Below, one piece after another: positions 36,201-50,200 of a DNA stretch of 64,000 nt. Origin of the DNA: Camarhynchus parvulus (Eukaryota > Chordata > Aves > Passeriformes > Thraupidae); assembly GCF_901933205.1 (NCBI RefSeq), contig NC_044571.1, forward strand, positions 9,525,420 through 9,589,419, in the 5' to 3' direction. The notes beneath the pieces were generated by a model, which worked only from the letters and a program-made list of their open reading frames with translations, had not been told where the DNA came from and did no database searches. The position numbers were made by a program, and so were the translations under genes. Position 1 is the first letter of the stretch, and every line of letters begins with the position of its first letter.

Positions 36201-39200
36201 TTGTGCAGGTGTATGGAACATATGTAAGCATCATTGAAATCTAATGGACAGTGCACTGGAACCTAAACTGGCAATGCTAATAAATGAATTATTGCTCTTT
36301 GCCTTGTTTTCTCCTTCCCAGCTCCTGCACAAAGGGCTCCCTCTTCCAGTGTGGGTGTCAGGGCTCAGCTGGAGAACTTGGGCTTTGTATGAGCATTGGT
36401 ACTATGTACGTCTTCCAGAGTGCAGAGAAGAAAAAACCTTTAAGTACAAGAAAAAGGAGCACATTAGATAAGCTGAGAAATGTTAGGTAAATCAGTGGTG
36501 CAGTCTTTGTTCATGCATTCGCTGCTGCTTTTCCACCTGGAAAATAATATAGCAGAATTGGAGTACACTTGTGCATGTCAAAGAAAATGAAAAATGAGTC
36601 AATGAAAACAGCCAGAGAGGAGTTTTAGATTAGGATTGATTACTTGGAAAAAAACCCAATAACAAGCCTGAAAAAATACATATAAAATGACAAATGACAT
36701 GGTGAAAGGAAAGCAGGGGCTTCACTTCTTCTGCTTTTGCTATGCAAAAAAAAGGTGAAAGACTGTTAGATGAGAAGCAGGAAATTTCAGCATGATAAAG
36801 CAAACTCATCTCCATACAGTATGCAACCAGAGTAGGGAACCATTACCACAGGAAATTAAGGCCACAGGCTCTCCTGAAGCAATCAGTAAAGGTATATAGG
36901 TATCAAGGGTATGATGATAGCGCTTTGAAAAAGGATATTAATCCTCTTCTATCAGGACATAAGACACTAGAGTGGTACCTAATAAGATTCCCACGCCATT
37001 TCTGCTGCATATTTCTTCTAATTCCTTACTCAGTGTGATCCCTGGAGAATCTAAAGCCCCATGTTTGGTGGTGTGACAGAAAGCCAGCCTTCTGCAATAA
37101 GTGCATTTTATTATTCTATCATTTGGGATTTATTGCTCATGCAAATGCCTCTCGTTGCAGAGGTGCAGCACAGCCAGCTGCATTTCATGGTGGGGTTGTT
37201 TCAGCAGCACTTTCTGAAAAGGTGTGCAGCTCCTGTTTAACCTGCATGCTGCAAACTGAAGTCTTGCAAGATGTGACTCTGCTGCTCAAAACTCATTTCA
37301 GCTGATTGTATTGAAGCCATATGCCCAAGGCTGTACATAAATATGAATTCAGGATTTGTTCTGAGCATCCAAAAAATAATCATCTGAGCAAAAATTTCTT
37401 CTTGCTCCTTCCTGTATTTTGTGCATTTTTCAGAAGATGCATTCTGTGCACTATGCCCTGAAAGTGATGAGGAAGAGAATGCACAAGATTTTGTTGTTAA
37501 TGACGTTGTAGTTTCTACAAGCAGAAAAACATTATTTACCAAACAGAAATGAATATGCTCCCTTTGCTGTGTGAAGGTCATAATCTTAACTCCATAACTG
37601 AAGAGTTATTCACATATTTTTCTGAAGTCTGTCTCTGATTTGAATTTTGTGCAGTTTAACTATTTAGTATTTAAATGTATTATACAAAACTGAATTATTA
37701 TATGAATGACATGTGCAAATCCCTTCAGAAGAAAGCTGTGCTTTTTCCTTTGTTTCATTCTGCTATCTGTGAGCTAATGCTTTACTGTCTTGGTCTGATG
37801 CTGTATAGACAATTTGAAATTTATATAAATAAAGAAAATAAGTTTCATTGTACTTTGTCCCATCTTTTCTCTTCAATATGAGGTTTAGTAGAAAAATTAT
37901 TTAGGATCTGAGTTTGTTGCATGCAAGCAGAATGGGGGAAAATTACTATCCATGGTGACAAAGTAAGGTCAACAATACCTGGTTGTTTCTAGCAAACTGT
38001 GCAAGTTTCCTAGAATATCACAGAAATGTGATTTATTATTAAAAATTACTACAGTAACGTGTATTTACATTCTGCAAACTTCCTCAGGGGAATCTTCTGC
38101 TATCCTCCTTCCCTTCAAAGTTCTTATTCCTCGTTCTGCATAACCTGAAAAGTCTGCTGCAGGAGAAGAAAATAGCATAACCATCAAACTACCATTTCCC
38201 AATGAGCATTGCTGGTGTAGAGTGCAGTTCTGTCACTACTGCTGGTTGCTGAGGCTTCCTCTAATTTCAGTTATAGCAGAAATATCAGGGTCTGGTTTTT
38301 TTTCTGAAGATTGATTGCCAAGAGGAACTCTCAATGGCTGCACAGTATTCCACCTGACAGGCAATTGCAATGCGAAAAGAGCACACACAATGGCACCAGA
38401 GGTGGGGAGTGGTGGCAGCAACCTGGCCATAACAACATATTGGACAGATTTTTATTTGTAAGACTTCTGCCAGTGCAAGGTCAGGAACAAAATACCAACA
38501 AGAAGCCTATAGGATAGATGACTACAGCTTTAAAAAATTCTGATAAAGTGGAGTGCAATTCAATATGTGATATGGGCTATGCAACGAATTGTTCTCCAGC
38601 AGACTCTTTTGCTATAAGTGGAGCAGAAAATATTAGATAGAATAAGGCCATAAAAATATTAAAAAACTATACCTATGTAGTAACAATTTAAGATGACAAT
38701 GAAAAATACTGTTTCCCAGTGTAAAAAAAACTCCTTGTCATACACAAAAAGTAAAATGCTATATTGGAATAGATAAAGTCAAAGGGCAGAAATATAGACA
38801 TTGGCAGGTTATCTGGTGTCCACTTCTGTTCTTTCTTTTTCAATTGGTCCTGACATTATTTTTTTCAGATATGTGGTAAGAAAACTTTCTGGAATTGGAA
38901 AAACACATGAAATAGAAAAAACCTTGTGCTGAAAAAGCAGGTCATAATGAATAGCTTAGAAGCCAAGCTTTTAAAACAGACTCATTGTAAATAAATGTAT
39001 TTTTCAGCATTTTCTGACAATTAGAAAACAGAGAGGTGAAGTCAAATTCTTCATCTGGAAAAGAGAGGAGCAGCTCTATTTACCTCAGAGTGTAAATGAT
39101 GTCCTTATCAGCTGTGGGGAACAATCATCTTGTGTTCCTTAAAAATTTCACATCTAGTTGAGTGCATATCTAGCACTTTTGTTCCTGAAGTAAGAGCTCT

Positions 39201-40952
39201 GATCTGGAAGCAAGCTGCTGATCTCATCCTTCTAATAATATCCTTCAAATACTAAATTATGTATAATTTCCCTCTGATTATGAATTTGAAAGCATATGTT
39301 GTATTTGTGCTTATTGTGTTACATTCCCCTGGGTACTTTGCAAGCAAGATATAAAGTCAACGATTAATTATTAGTATTGCAATTAGAGTAATCACAATGA
39401 AACTGAATATTATGGAGAGTGTAATGAGTATCAAAAAAGCTGATAGTGAGTATAGACCCAAGTTCTTATAGAGGTACATGTTCCTAAGCTGCCAGAAAAT
39501 GTGTTTTCTGAAAAACAACTTCTTTTTGGTGACTGGCTGCCAGTTTCAATGATTCTTGCAAACCAAGTGAGTTTATAAATCAGAATGAGGGTGGTTATGT
39601 TGTTAAAGAATAAGCAGAACACATCATGTTTTTTCTATCCCAATACTTTGCTCCTCTAATCTCTCCTGCTCCCATCTCCTCTCATAAATGTGCAACTGAC
39701 AATGTCTAAAATGTGTTCAGGATCAAAGGCTTCCAATTGCTGCATCCATAATGTTTGGGTTTTGTCTCAGTCTTTGCCTTTCTATGCTACACTAAAATAC
39801 TTCCTTGTTCTGTACAGTGAAAGATGAGAAGAGTCTTCTCTTTCAGAACATAACTGGAAAGGGGCATACATAAATTTCACAAATGCCTAAGCTACATTTA
39901 CTGTAAAGCACACTGCTTTTAGAGGATAAAGTCATTAAATATTTGGAAAAGAAAAAAAAAGGAAATTGCAAAAACAGGCAACCAAATAGCACAAGTTACT
40001 CTGGAAAATCCCAAATTCATCCAAAATTGCCAAAGAAAATACTTTCTAATTTGAGTCTGTTAGTCAAGTCTCTATATATTCCCTTAGTATCTTGCCTTAC
40101 AAAACTTTTTGAGAACTTTGCAGAACAGACTGGAATTCTTTGGTATTCTGGGGGAATATTACCTAAATATTTTACTATTTGAAAATTAAAATACAATTCC
40201 AAATTAAATACTTTCAGAAGGCAAATATAGCCTATGAGTGCTTACTTATTTGAATAATAATTTTCCATTAAAAATTAAAAAGGCTGATTTGACATTCAAA
40301 AAAGCAGTACCTTTGGCATGTATGTTCCTGCCTTCTCAGAGGTTCAACTTAGCACCTCTTGCTTGCAATGCAGTCACTTCTGGATCATTTTGTAGCTCAG
40401 AACTTAGAGGAAAATGTGAGTTTATGTCAAAGGCAAGATGCTGCTGAGCATGACACCTGCCTTTGAGGTCACACCTGCTAAACCTGGGAGTAAAAGGTGA
40501 GGGACATTGAAGGGGGTGGATGTGTAGAGGTATGTGAAGGAAAGGAGTTGAGCCCTAGATTAGTGGTAAGCACAATTTCCCACAACTAAGAAGATGCTTT
40601 TGTTGTGTCTGTAATTTGTGAAGCACCTGAAATCTAGCAGCTGAGAACCTGTGCTTGAGAATGCTGGGTGTGGATTCCCTGCAATGCAGGGAGAGATCTG
40701 TGTCTGACCAGGTGTGGCAGCCTCAGATGCTTGCCCCAGAAAAGGTGCATTTTCTGTGTCCCTCGCTTCTGCCACAGAAAATTTTGTCCTGAGGAGGACA
40801 ATTTTCAACTTTTTTTTCCTTGCTCTTTCTATGCTTGTGCTGCATCCCTGCAGGGAATGTCTGGAGACCCCTGTGGGAGCACTGGGGACACAGCCCTGAG
40901 TGGGGACCTGTACTGGGTTACAGACACTGTGTGGCCCCTGAAGGGGACAGAG
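33216..40952. other. Intergenic DNA, no gene recognised
   Basis: AT-rich, with no supported exon or transposon. A plus-strand frame of 123 codons (34385-34756) lacks splice borders and resembles nothing I know. From about 40.4 kb base composition rises in GC up to the LTR insertion site. Confidence 0.5.
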
Positions 40953-40958
40953 GAAGAA

Positions 40959-41576
40959 TGACGAGGTCTCTGGTGTCAAATGACTCCAAGGTGTTAGAAA
41001 GTCTCTTTTTCCCAGCCCTGAGACCAAAGAAGAAGATGGGATTCCTTGGCTCTCATTCTCAAGGTTGTTTATTTTGTTATCTATTACGTTCTTTCTCTGA
41101 CCTGCTGAGATGTGTCCAGCAGGTTGGGTTGAGCCACACTGACCGCCCCTGGGGTGGTGTTATCTTTTTATACTAAAAACGACGTGTACTTTATTTACAA
41201 TAATTTTCCAATACCTATCACCTATGTTAGACAGTCTGTCTCTACCCTAAACCAATCCAAAAGTGCCATCATCACAGCAGAAGATGGAGGACAAGAAGAA
41301 GAAGGAGAAAGACAGGACATGCCCAGATTCCTCCATCTTGCCTCTTGAACCCCCATTCTAAAAACCCCAAAATTCTACTTTTTCACCCTGTGACAAATTT
41401 GCTAACATTTTACTCAAACTCTTGTGGCTTGTACATCTTCATACAAAGTTGGTAATTGTTTCCATGGGTTAAAATCAAAGGCACAGGTGTTTTTGACTCC
41501 GTGCCAAAGTCTCTGAGCCCCACATCAGGGTCTCAAGCCCTCCAGGGCAGCCAGAGCAATGTCCTGGGCTCCGACA
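40959..41576 (-). mobile_element. Solo LTR of an endogenous retrovirus
   Basis: A 618-base element starting TG and ending CA is bounded by perfect 6-base duplications GAAGAA (40953-40958 and 41577-41582). On the minus strand a TATA-like TATAAAAAG lies at 41164-41172 and AATAAA at 41068-41073, about 95 bases apart, the normal promoter-to-poly(A) spacing of an R region. This fixes the orientation as minus. The body ('gacctgctgagatgtgtcca', 'cagattcctccatcttgcct') resembles a repeated songbird LTR family as I remember it. It has no internal region and no partner LTR in the window. Confidence 0.82.
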
Positions 41577-41582
41577 GAAGAA

Positions 41583-44159
41583 CGTCACTGAGTATGGGAG
41601 AGAAGGATCCCATAGCTTTGCTCTCCGAGGTGCCAAAGTGTTTGGGAACTTCAAGACTTTTTTGAAGTGGTTCCAGTGTGGAGAAAGAATCAATATAGTG
41701 CAGGACTAACAATTTCTGTATGTTGGTGAGGGCAGCAATAGAAATGTGATTATGTCTGACTTTCATATAGGTATTATTATTCATAATTTCTATTGACAAG
41801 GCAAGTAAGGAGCCATGGCAACCAAGGGCAGCTTATCGAAAGCTATTTTTGCCTGTGTTGTGATTTCCCCATCTCTTCCTTTTATTTTATTTCTCAATCC
41901 ATACGTAACCTTTTCCAGCAAAATTGATTCCTCTGAATCAATGATGCCTCCTCATATGTAACAGTGCTTTGGTAACCTGATCAGCCAAGAGAAACTTTTC
42001 CTGCATTTTCTGCATCATAAAATGTCCGCGCTCCTAGATCATCTTCTGTGAGATACAAAAGATAAAACAAATATGAAAGGATGTCAATCTTCTGAAGACT
42101 TTGTGCAGAAAAAGTGTTTTCATAGTTGCATAATATGGTTGTCTATGCTTGTGAAGTTATTTATGAGCAGCCTGGAGAGTTTTACTTTGATGTGTGAGAG
42201 TATTTCGGCCTGTGAAATCTTCTGAAGTGGACACGAGAGTGTTAATGAAATAACTTGCATCAGGAAGGAAACATGAAAGTGGAATGTGATCTAGTTTGCT
42301 TCTTAAATCTGCGTAAGTGATGGGAAGAAATGCCCATGCTACCTTGAGCCTGATAAGGAATGGAGCGATAAGTGTCAGCTGGGCTCGAGCTCAGCGGGCT
42401 TGAGCAGAGAGGTGGAAACGGAGGGCCATGGATTAGGAGAGTCCAGCAAATAAAACCTTTCAGAGATCTTTGCTTAAAAACACAACAGTCCAGGTAAGGG
42501 GGAGGCAATAACACATTTCCTTGACTTCTGCCCTGATTAAAATGTTCTGCCAGAATGTAAGGTTTAGATTTAAACTGGAGAAGAGGCATGTGTGTAGCTG
42601 TGCATGAGTGTCTGTGCCTGAGCAATCCTTCTTCCTGCAGACACCCACCTGGACTGGGCACTGCCCAGGGCTTGGGCTGTGTGCTCTGCCCACGTGTGAG
42701 CTGCAGATCTGCTCCAGAGTGCTTGAGAACCCCTCTGGGTGATGAGCACAAGATAAATTGTATTTCTATTGATGTTTTCTTCCTATAAGCCAAAGGACTT
42801 ATAAGGTACTTTCTAGGCTGGATATAAGAAGTTTCAAGCTTCCACATTATCAGTTGATAGACAAACTCTTTGCTCAGTGAGAAAAGTTAAACTAGGGCTG
42901 AAATTGTGTTTGAAGGACAAGATAGTACAGAAAGAAGTTTCCATCAAGCAAAACAGCTTAATTTTGTCTATTTGGCCTCTCTGCTTTTGAAATAGGGTAT
43001 TTCTATTATTTTTCACAGATTTTAATGCATAAATATTATCTGATGATTGGGAAAGGAAATTGCTTTTGGTAGAGCAAGTGAATGGAAAGGGCTAGAGGAC
43101 TACCATCAATATAGAGGCGAAGAGACTTGTGCTGTGAACATGCAGGAGGAAATACTCCTCCAAAAAAAACCAGAACAGAACTATCTACAGGCTCCTGTGC
43201 CACTGGAACAGGGCACACTAAATGAAGCTGCTGGGACAAACTGGACCTGTGTTCAGCCAGAAAATACTGGTGAAAACAGCATTCAGACCATACATGCTGC
43301 TCCATTTCAGAAGATATCAAAGGGTCAAAAGTTGTATGGGCATGTTGCATGGATTCAGAGGGAAGGTCAGATAAAAGATCAATTCTTAGAAATTCTGAAA
43401 AATGAGAAATAAAAATTATATGAGGCTGGGACTGCAAAGTGATGGAAAAATGAGTTCAAAAATAAAGGGAGGCTGGAGGCACACATAAAAGCTGTGTTGT
43501 GAGTAATGCACTGGGGGAGAAGAAAGCACACAAATCAAAGTTTATATTTGTGCATATGTAATAATATTATTTTTTCCATGAGGTACTTAAAGGCCCCGTA
43601 TGCAAACAAGTAGCATTCTGTAATCAATAAAGTAAACCAAAAATTAAACAATGCAATACTTCAGTCACAGCTAGCCCCTCCTTATCCTATTTTGATTTGC
43701 GTGGGTTAGACCACCAGGGCAAGGAATGTGACTCCCTGAGCTGATCAGGTATTACAGCAGCAGGCAGCATTGTTTTTGCTGCTGGCCATGATGCTGTAGA
43801 GAGTGTGCTCAGCACACCCAGGCCAGTCCATCCCTGTGGGCCCCAGTGCCAGAGAACATTCCATGGTAGACTCACATGAATATAGGCACAGTGCCAATGG
43901 TGCAGACAGCTTAAAGCACAGTATTTTTTTGTTGTTTTTGGTGATGCTCGCTTCAGCTGTTACATTAAGCCAATTTATTTAGCTTGCTGCAAATTGCTTC
44001 CATAGGACTGCTGGTAAAGGCAGAAAAGTTTACTGCTTTGTTGATGCTGCGAAGGTTAAGAAATATTGACTTAAAATACAACAGAGGGTTAGAGTAACTA
44101 TGAAGAAAATATTTCTGAAGGTAAGCAGATCAAGTAGATCATATTAGAAAAGGCTCAGG
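41583..44159. other. Intergenic DNA with long but unrecognised open frames
   Basis: Contains the longest frame in the window (42260-42847, minus, 195 codons) and a 121-codon plus-strand frame (43047-43412). Neither resembles a family I know. No transposon is recognised. Confidence 0.45.
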
Positions 44160-44283
44160 AGAGCTCTTCACCAGGGATTTTTTGAATACATTGGATATTT
44201 ATCTGTCAAGGACAACTAATCCTGCCCTCAGAGAGAGACAGATGACTTCCAGATGTCTATTCCACTCTGTGGACAGCAAGTCC
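44160..44283 (+). mobile_element. Old CR1/L3-type LINE, 3' end relic
   Basis: Sense-strand text 'gatatttatctgtcaaggac', 'aactaatcctgccctcag' and 'cagatgacttccagatgtct' corresponds to the CR1 3' untranslated end, where the usual text is an atttatctgtcagggat block followed by tagatgacctcc. It is heavily diverged and short. Edges are approximate. Confidence 0.6.
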
Positions 44284-47200
44284 ATACCTGAATATTAAAT
44301 AGGAAAGGCAAGGATGTGTCCCCAGCTATCCCTATTGCACCAAGCAATTGGGGAGGATGAAGTGAAGGGGGCTGGAGGGTGACCAGGCTCACAGCTTTCC
44401 TTCTGCTGCTTTTCTCACCAGCACTCAGTGTGCCCAAGGCTTGGCATGACAGGCTGCTCCTCTGACCCAGGAGAGCTTTTTCTGTTTGTGCATTCTATCA
44501 TGATGTTGAAAAAGGCACACTTGGCTTCCAGAGGAGGTATGGATAAAGTGGAAGAGAAAAACATTATGTGATCATATAAATAAATACCACTTAATAATTT
44601 ACCAGTTGGATATATGAAGCATCATCTGAATGCTTGACTTAGCAGTCATAAGATTGTTTTTGAGCCTGTACTTTAAAATTATTTCCTAAACTTATCCATT
44701 ATTTCACCTCATATAAGAAATGCGTCAAATTCTGTAAATTCTGTTGCCTTCTCCAGCTGTGACTATTAGTTTAATGACAAAAAGTTGGTAATTTGCAATA
44801 TAATCAAAGTGGATTTTGTGGACTCATCATCATCATCACTGGAGGCATGCACAGTTAGCCTTTGGGCTCCATGCCTGCTTGCTGAAAAGGGAAAGAGAAA
44901 GACCTGGAACTCAGTTTGTAACTGTGATTTAAAGCCATTCAGTTTTTACACATTGCTGTGCTTCTGGTGGGATCCTGTCTTACACCTGGTTGCTGCTTTT
45001 CTTCTCTTGTCCATCTTCTTAGCTCTGACTTACTAAGTTCTCATTATTTCAGCTCCCTCTGGCTCCCCGTTTTGTCTTTCTCTCTCTCATTATATCATTG
45101 CTACATTGTTTTCTTATTAATTCTTATTCCCTATGTGATTTTTTCCTGCTCCCTTTACCACTTATACTCTTTTACCCTTTAAATTTCCACTTTGTTCATG
45201 TGGGGGACATCTGCAAAGCCTGTTTTCCTCCTCTTTGTCCATTCATGGGCAAAATGTGTTTTTGTGGCCCTTCCTAGGACTGCTGATGTGATCTACCACT
45301 ACATAAAAAGGCTTGTGTATCAGCTGGTACTTTGCAAGCAGCTGAGAATGGGATACTGGGTCGGCTGCTTTGCATATGGAAATATCATTCTTCTAGACCA
45401 AAATTTGATATGGTACTAGAGAAAGTATTCTAGCTACAGTCTAGAATCTCCAAACTGGTGTTCAACAGCAGAACAGACATCTTCCACCAATGTGAGGTAC
45501 TGTTAGTCTAATCCAGAAATGGATTTACTGTCTAGGAAAGGATGGGTCAAAAGGGCAAAGCCCTCCACAATGGCAGATGTCTTTATGATCGTGGAGTTGT
45601 AGCTGTGCACTTCCCTCACAATTCTTTCAAGAACAACTTTCATTTGCCTCGGGTTTGGATGATTTTCCTTCAAAAGGCTACAGACAAAGCATGTCACTTG
45701 TGATCACAGCGTGCATCAGGCCTCTAGTCTGGAAGGGGGATGAAGGCACCCCTAAAAGCAGGCAGGTGAGCAGTGGGGTCAGACTCCATGGCAAAAGTTA
45801 GGTGATGCACATCAAAGCAGCTTGCTGGGCTGAGCCAGCACCTCATTTCACAAGTGTCAGGGAATGAGCATCAGTTTTGGAGAAAAAACTTGAGGCCTGA
45901 TTCTGTGTGGTGTTTCAAAAAGTGACTCAGAGTTGAGTTCTTCTCTGCCTCATTAATGGTCTTGGTCCTGGGAGGAATGTTTCATTTTTCCTTACATTCT
46001 ATCATAGCACAAAAGCAACACTTGAAGGGAATCCTTGGGGGAAGCAGTCTACACTTATTTCTTGAAGATTTGTGCATTCAAACAGAAGGTGGAAAACAAG
46101 CACAAGCAATTTTAGTCTGTCATTTTAAGTATTATGTCAAATGTTTATGGTCACATTTCTCAAATGCCTTTATATCATAGAGAAACAGTTGAGCTAGACA
46201 CTGAGAGACAGACTAAGCTCACCTGACAGCTATCATCTGGCCTCTAACTCTGCCTTTTGGCATCTAATGCAACATAGTAAAATAACGTATGCTGCAATTC
46301 TAAAATAGCTTTCACCAGCAACAAATTTTTAAAGAAAAATACATGTATTTATAAGCTAAACTTATTTGTCCCCCACGTTTTTCATATTATTGTGGCCTGG
46401 TCCCCTTCTCCTGTGAAACTTTGTCCACCCCACCTTAAGGTTTTTAAAATATGAGTGCTCATCTTTGGACATTTAGACTGTGGAAAAAAATACCTTTCCT
46501 CTCTTCTGAAATTGTTAACAGAACTAAAAATAATTAGCTAGATTTTTTCCTTCAAAAGAAATTAGCAGTTTCTTAGAAAAGTCAATGTTTAGGTTTTTAA
46601 AAATGTAATTCAAGGAAATTTTGTTGTAAAACTTTCTGATGATGGAATTCTGCTCTGTCTGTATTTCTTCAGCAATGTCCTTTGCAGATTACCTGTGAAG
46701 ATTGTCCCTTCAAAAGAAACAATGTAAAAATTAAGCTTTCTGATTCAGATGCAGTTTGTCCCTGATTGCAGTGACACAGATCATCCTTTTTCATTGATTG
46801 TTTGTTTGACTCCTTGGACTTGCCAAGCCAGCATTGATTACAGAGACTGAACTTGATTTCTATTCTCACGTGTCATTGCCAATATTATTTATGCAATTCA
46901 GTGAGCTCATTCAGATAAGACTGTAGAGGTGTAACATTAGAATACTCTACTATCAAGAGAACAACAGTGATTATATTTCAGACTTGAGAGTTCTTTATCA
47001 CTATCTGGGGAATGAAGAAGCACAAGCAAATATTTGAGACCCAAACTGAAAGTTCTTGTTGAAATTTGTCTCCTTCCACCACCTCCTGCATAGATGGAAA
47101 TCCTTGTAACAGTGGGGGAGCATGTGAAATGCCATAATTATACTGGTAATGAAAATAGGAACATAAGTGTTGAGAAAGGCATTGCCAAACAAGTGCAGGT

Positions 47201-50200
47201 TCTCAAACTTCTCTGCATAATTTACAATTTGTGTTTTTCTTCTCTGAGTGAGGACTTTGTCTGTGTGCAGAGGTCTCCCACACATCTGTCCACATCTTGA
47301 ATAGTGAACATGGAGCTTAAGAGGTGTTTTAATGTGGGGTGGAACAATGGAGCAGTGGAACAATGGAGAAAGGGCAAATGACTTAGAAAGAGCCTCAGGT
47401 ATCCTATAAACAGAGATGTGTTTAGAATGCGATTTTTTTTTTGCTATTGTCATGTATCAGACCAGTTCAAAATAATTCATGCAGTCTCTTAAGTTGTTAC
47501 CAGTCTCACAAAGCATTTTAGAGAGACCAAACAATCCATGCCTTAAATCTGGATAGCAATGTTGAAGAGCAATTCACTGTCTGATTAAAGCATTTGAAAT
47601 GTGTTAGGAAAGTCACATTGTGCTTTTTTCCAGAGAACCCAATGGTAATGCAAATAGCAGCATTAATGGCCAATAAATTAATTATGTTCAGTAGTGAATT
47701 AATAATGTAATGAAGAATTAATTCCATTTTTTAGTGAAGATCATCTTAAATGTTTCATCCCTCCTCTCATTTTGTTTCACTATTCCCCACTGTGATCAAG
47801 ACTTCCTTTGCAGGTACCTGAATGACTAGACAGCTCCATACCCTGAGCACAGGCTTTAAGATTTAGGTAAGATCTTAATCTAAGAAAATGTTAGCTCTTC
47901 TTTTTTAAGCATATTCCACATTGCAAGGCTCGTAAAAGAGGTTTGTATTGTGTAGTTTAATGATATCTGGTGGGAATACTTCACAGTAGACAAGTTTTCC
48001 CTCAGGTTTTCCATCCATGTTTAGTCTACATTTTTCCTGATATGTTGCTTATTTTGTTGTGTGCAGCATATTGGTCTTTTCTATCTGCAGAGCAAAGGCA
48101 GACTGCTTGTGAATTACCCAAAAGGAAAACAAATGGAAAAAAATCGCTTTATGTAATGAAAAAAGAAATTTAAAACCAAGGTGAGACCAAGGCATGAAAT
48201 CTGAGAGGAAATACTCTCCTCTCCAGTTTGGCTGTTAATACCTAGCCTTTGGTATTTCAGGAAGTTTCTTGTGTGAATCTCTGCGTTTCAGTAATGTTCC
48301 CCTGCATACCTTTGACTCAGGATTCTTGTAAAGGCTGAAAAAACAAAAGAATCAACAACATTTGAGCATAATAAAGACCTTCTGAATTGCAGAAACAGAT
48401 GTCTAATGTCTTGCTTTTGAAGTTCAAGCCCACTAAATCAGGTTTATTTGAACCCCAAGGCTCAGGTTATGGTAGCATTTGTAAACAGAGGAGAAAATGC
48501 AATTCTTGCCATCAGTAGAAAGCCTGACTTATAAATTACCAGGATGGACAGGTAATTCTGAAAGTGGCTTCCATTTATGTGTGGCTAGATGGACTTCTTT
48601 TCAGAGACATCAGTGCTCTCACAATGACTGTGTTGTTAGGAATGCCAGCCCCATCCATTACCCCCTGCACTCAGTGGCAAGATGTCACACTGCTAACGTG
48701 TCATTACCTTATGGGACAAGTTATATACGCTTTTTCTTCTCTCAAAGACCAAAAGAACCCTGAAGTATTCAAAATTTCTGAATTACTTGGCTTCCATGAC
48801 AGCTGCTGGAATTGTAAACGTTAATAGCCAATGCTGAGCAATCAATCTGTCACCTTTTGGTGAAGTAAATTACAGGAAATCAGAAGTCAGCAGCCACTAT
48901 AACATGTTTTTCCAGAGGAGCAAGATTCTAACATTGTGGATAAGTTGCTGGTTGTCACCCATAAACAAGGAGAGCTGCTTTGTTCCTTCAGCAGCAGCAG
49001 TGCACCTCCTTCATCATCTCAAACCCAGAGCACACAGGCAGGATGCTCTGTTTTTTATGGCAAACAGCATGTGCCCCTGAAGGCAGAGTCCATCATCCCT
49101 TTCCAATTGCCCTGGGGGAAAAAAGTAGAATTCTGCCTTACACTTCTTCTAGATTCTTGACATAGTCAGAGCACCTCACCCCACTGCAAATGTTTGACAA
49201 ATTCTATCGGCTGAAGGAGAACAGATAATCTATGGGAAAAAATGTGTGAGCCTGCACTAAACCTTAATAGCCTGCCCTTATATAGTAATTTTAAAAAGTC
49301 TTATCCTTTGTCTCATTTTGATTTTATTTTTGATTTGCTGGATGAAAAATTTGGTCCTGCAGGCCAAATGTTTTAGAGAAAATAATACTTTTTTAGCAGA
49401 TAGCTGTGAGACAAATAAGAATTGGATCACTTTTTGAACTTTTCTCTTGCCTAATTCAGCCTGTTAGATGTAAAAGTCATGTACCATACAAATCTTCATA
49501 TCTTCTTTTTGTGACTCACCTCTCTTGCTGTCAGCAGCACTAATCTTCATTTCCTGGCACCCTGTGTATTTGGGAACTCAATCACCTCACCTCTACCTTT
49601 CTTGATAATATTGTAATAGCACATTTATGTAGGGTAAAAACCCCGGGGAAAGCTATTTAAGTATTTAATAATTGCTCAGTTTTTTAAAAAATTCCTTCTA
49701 AACCATCATTCTAGTTGTTGGTGCTATCCATACCCCCCTCCTGCCAGGTAGGTGGAGAGAAGCTCCCCTTCCTTCAGGACAGGTGCAAACTCTTCCCAAT
49801 GGCACTTCACGGGATGGCCTCGAGGAGAAACCTCTGCATTGATGAGCTGCCAGCTTCCCTCTGGAAGTAAACCAGCTGTTATGGGATTGCACTCCATCTT
49901 CACAACGAGTGGGGCCAAAGTCCCTACCAAAATGCATTTTCCTTCTGATTCACTGCCATTCATTCTGCAGATAAGGTGAATCATTGTGGCTGGTGTCACT
50001 AGCTTGACAGGAGCCAATTCAGGTACAAGGAGTTCCTCCAGGTGTGTGTGCAGCCCTTGTCTTCTCACAGCAGCAAAGGATCACATTTGCAGGGGATCAT
50101 CTACAGGGTTAATTTTGCACAGAATTAATTTAGGCAGTTCAGCTAAAGCATTTTCCACCTGTCAGCTGAGCCAGCCTTGCCATCTCTGCCCTCAAACTTC

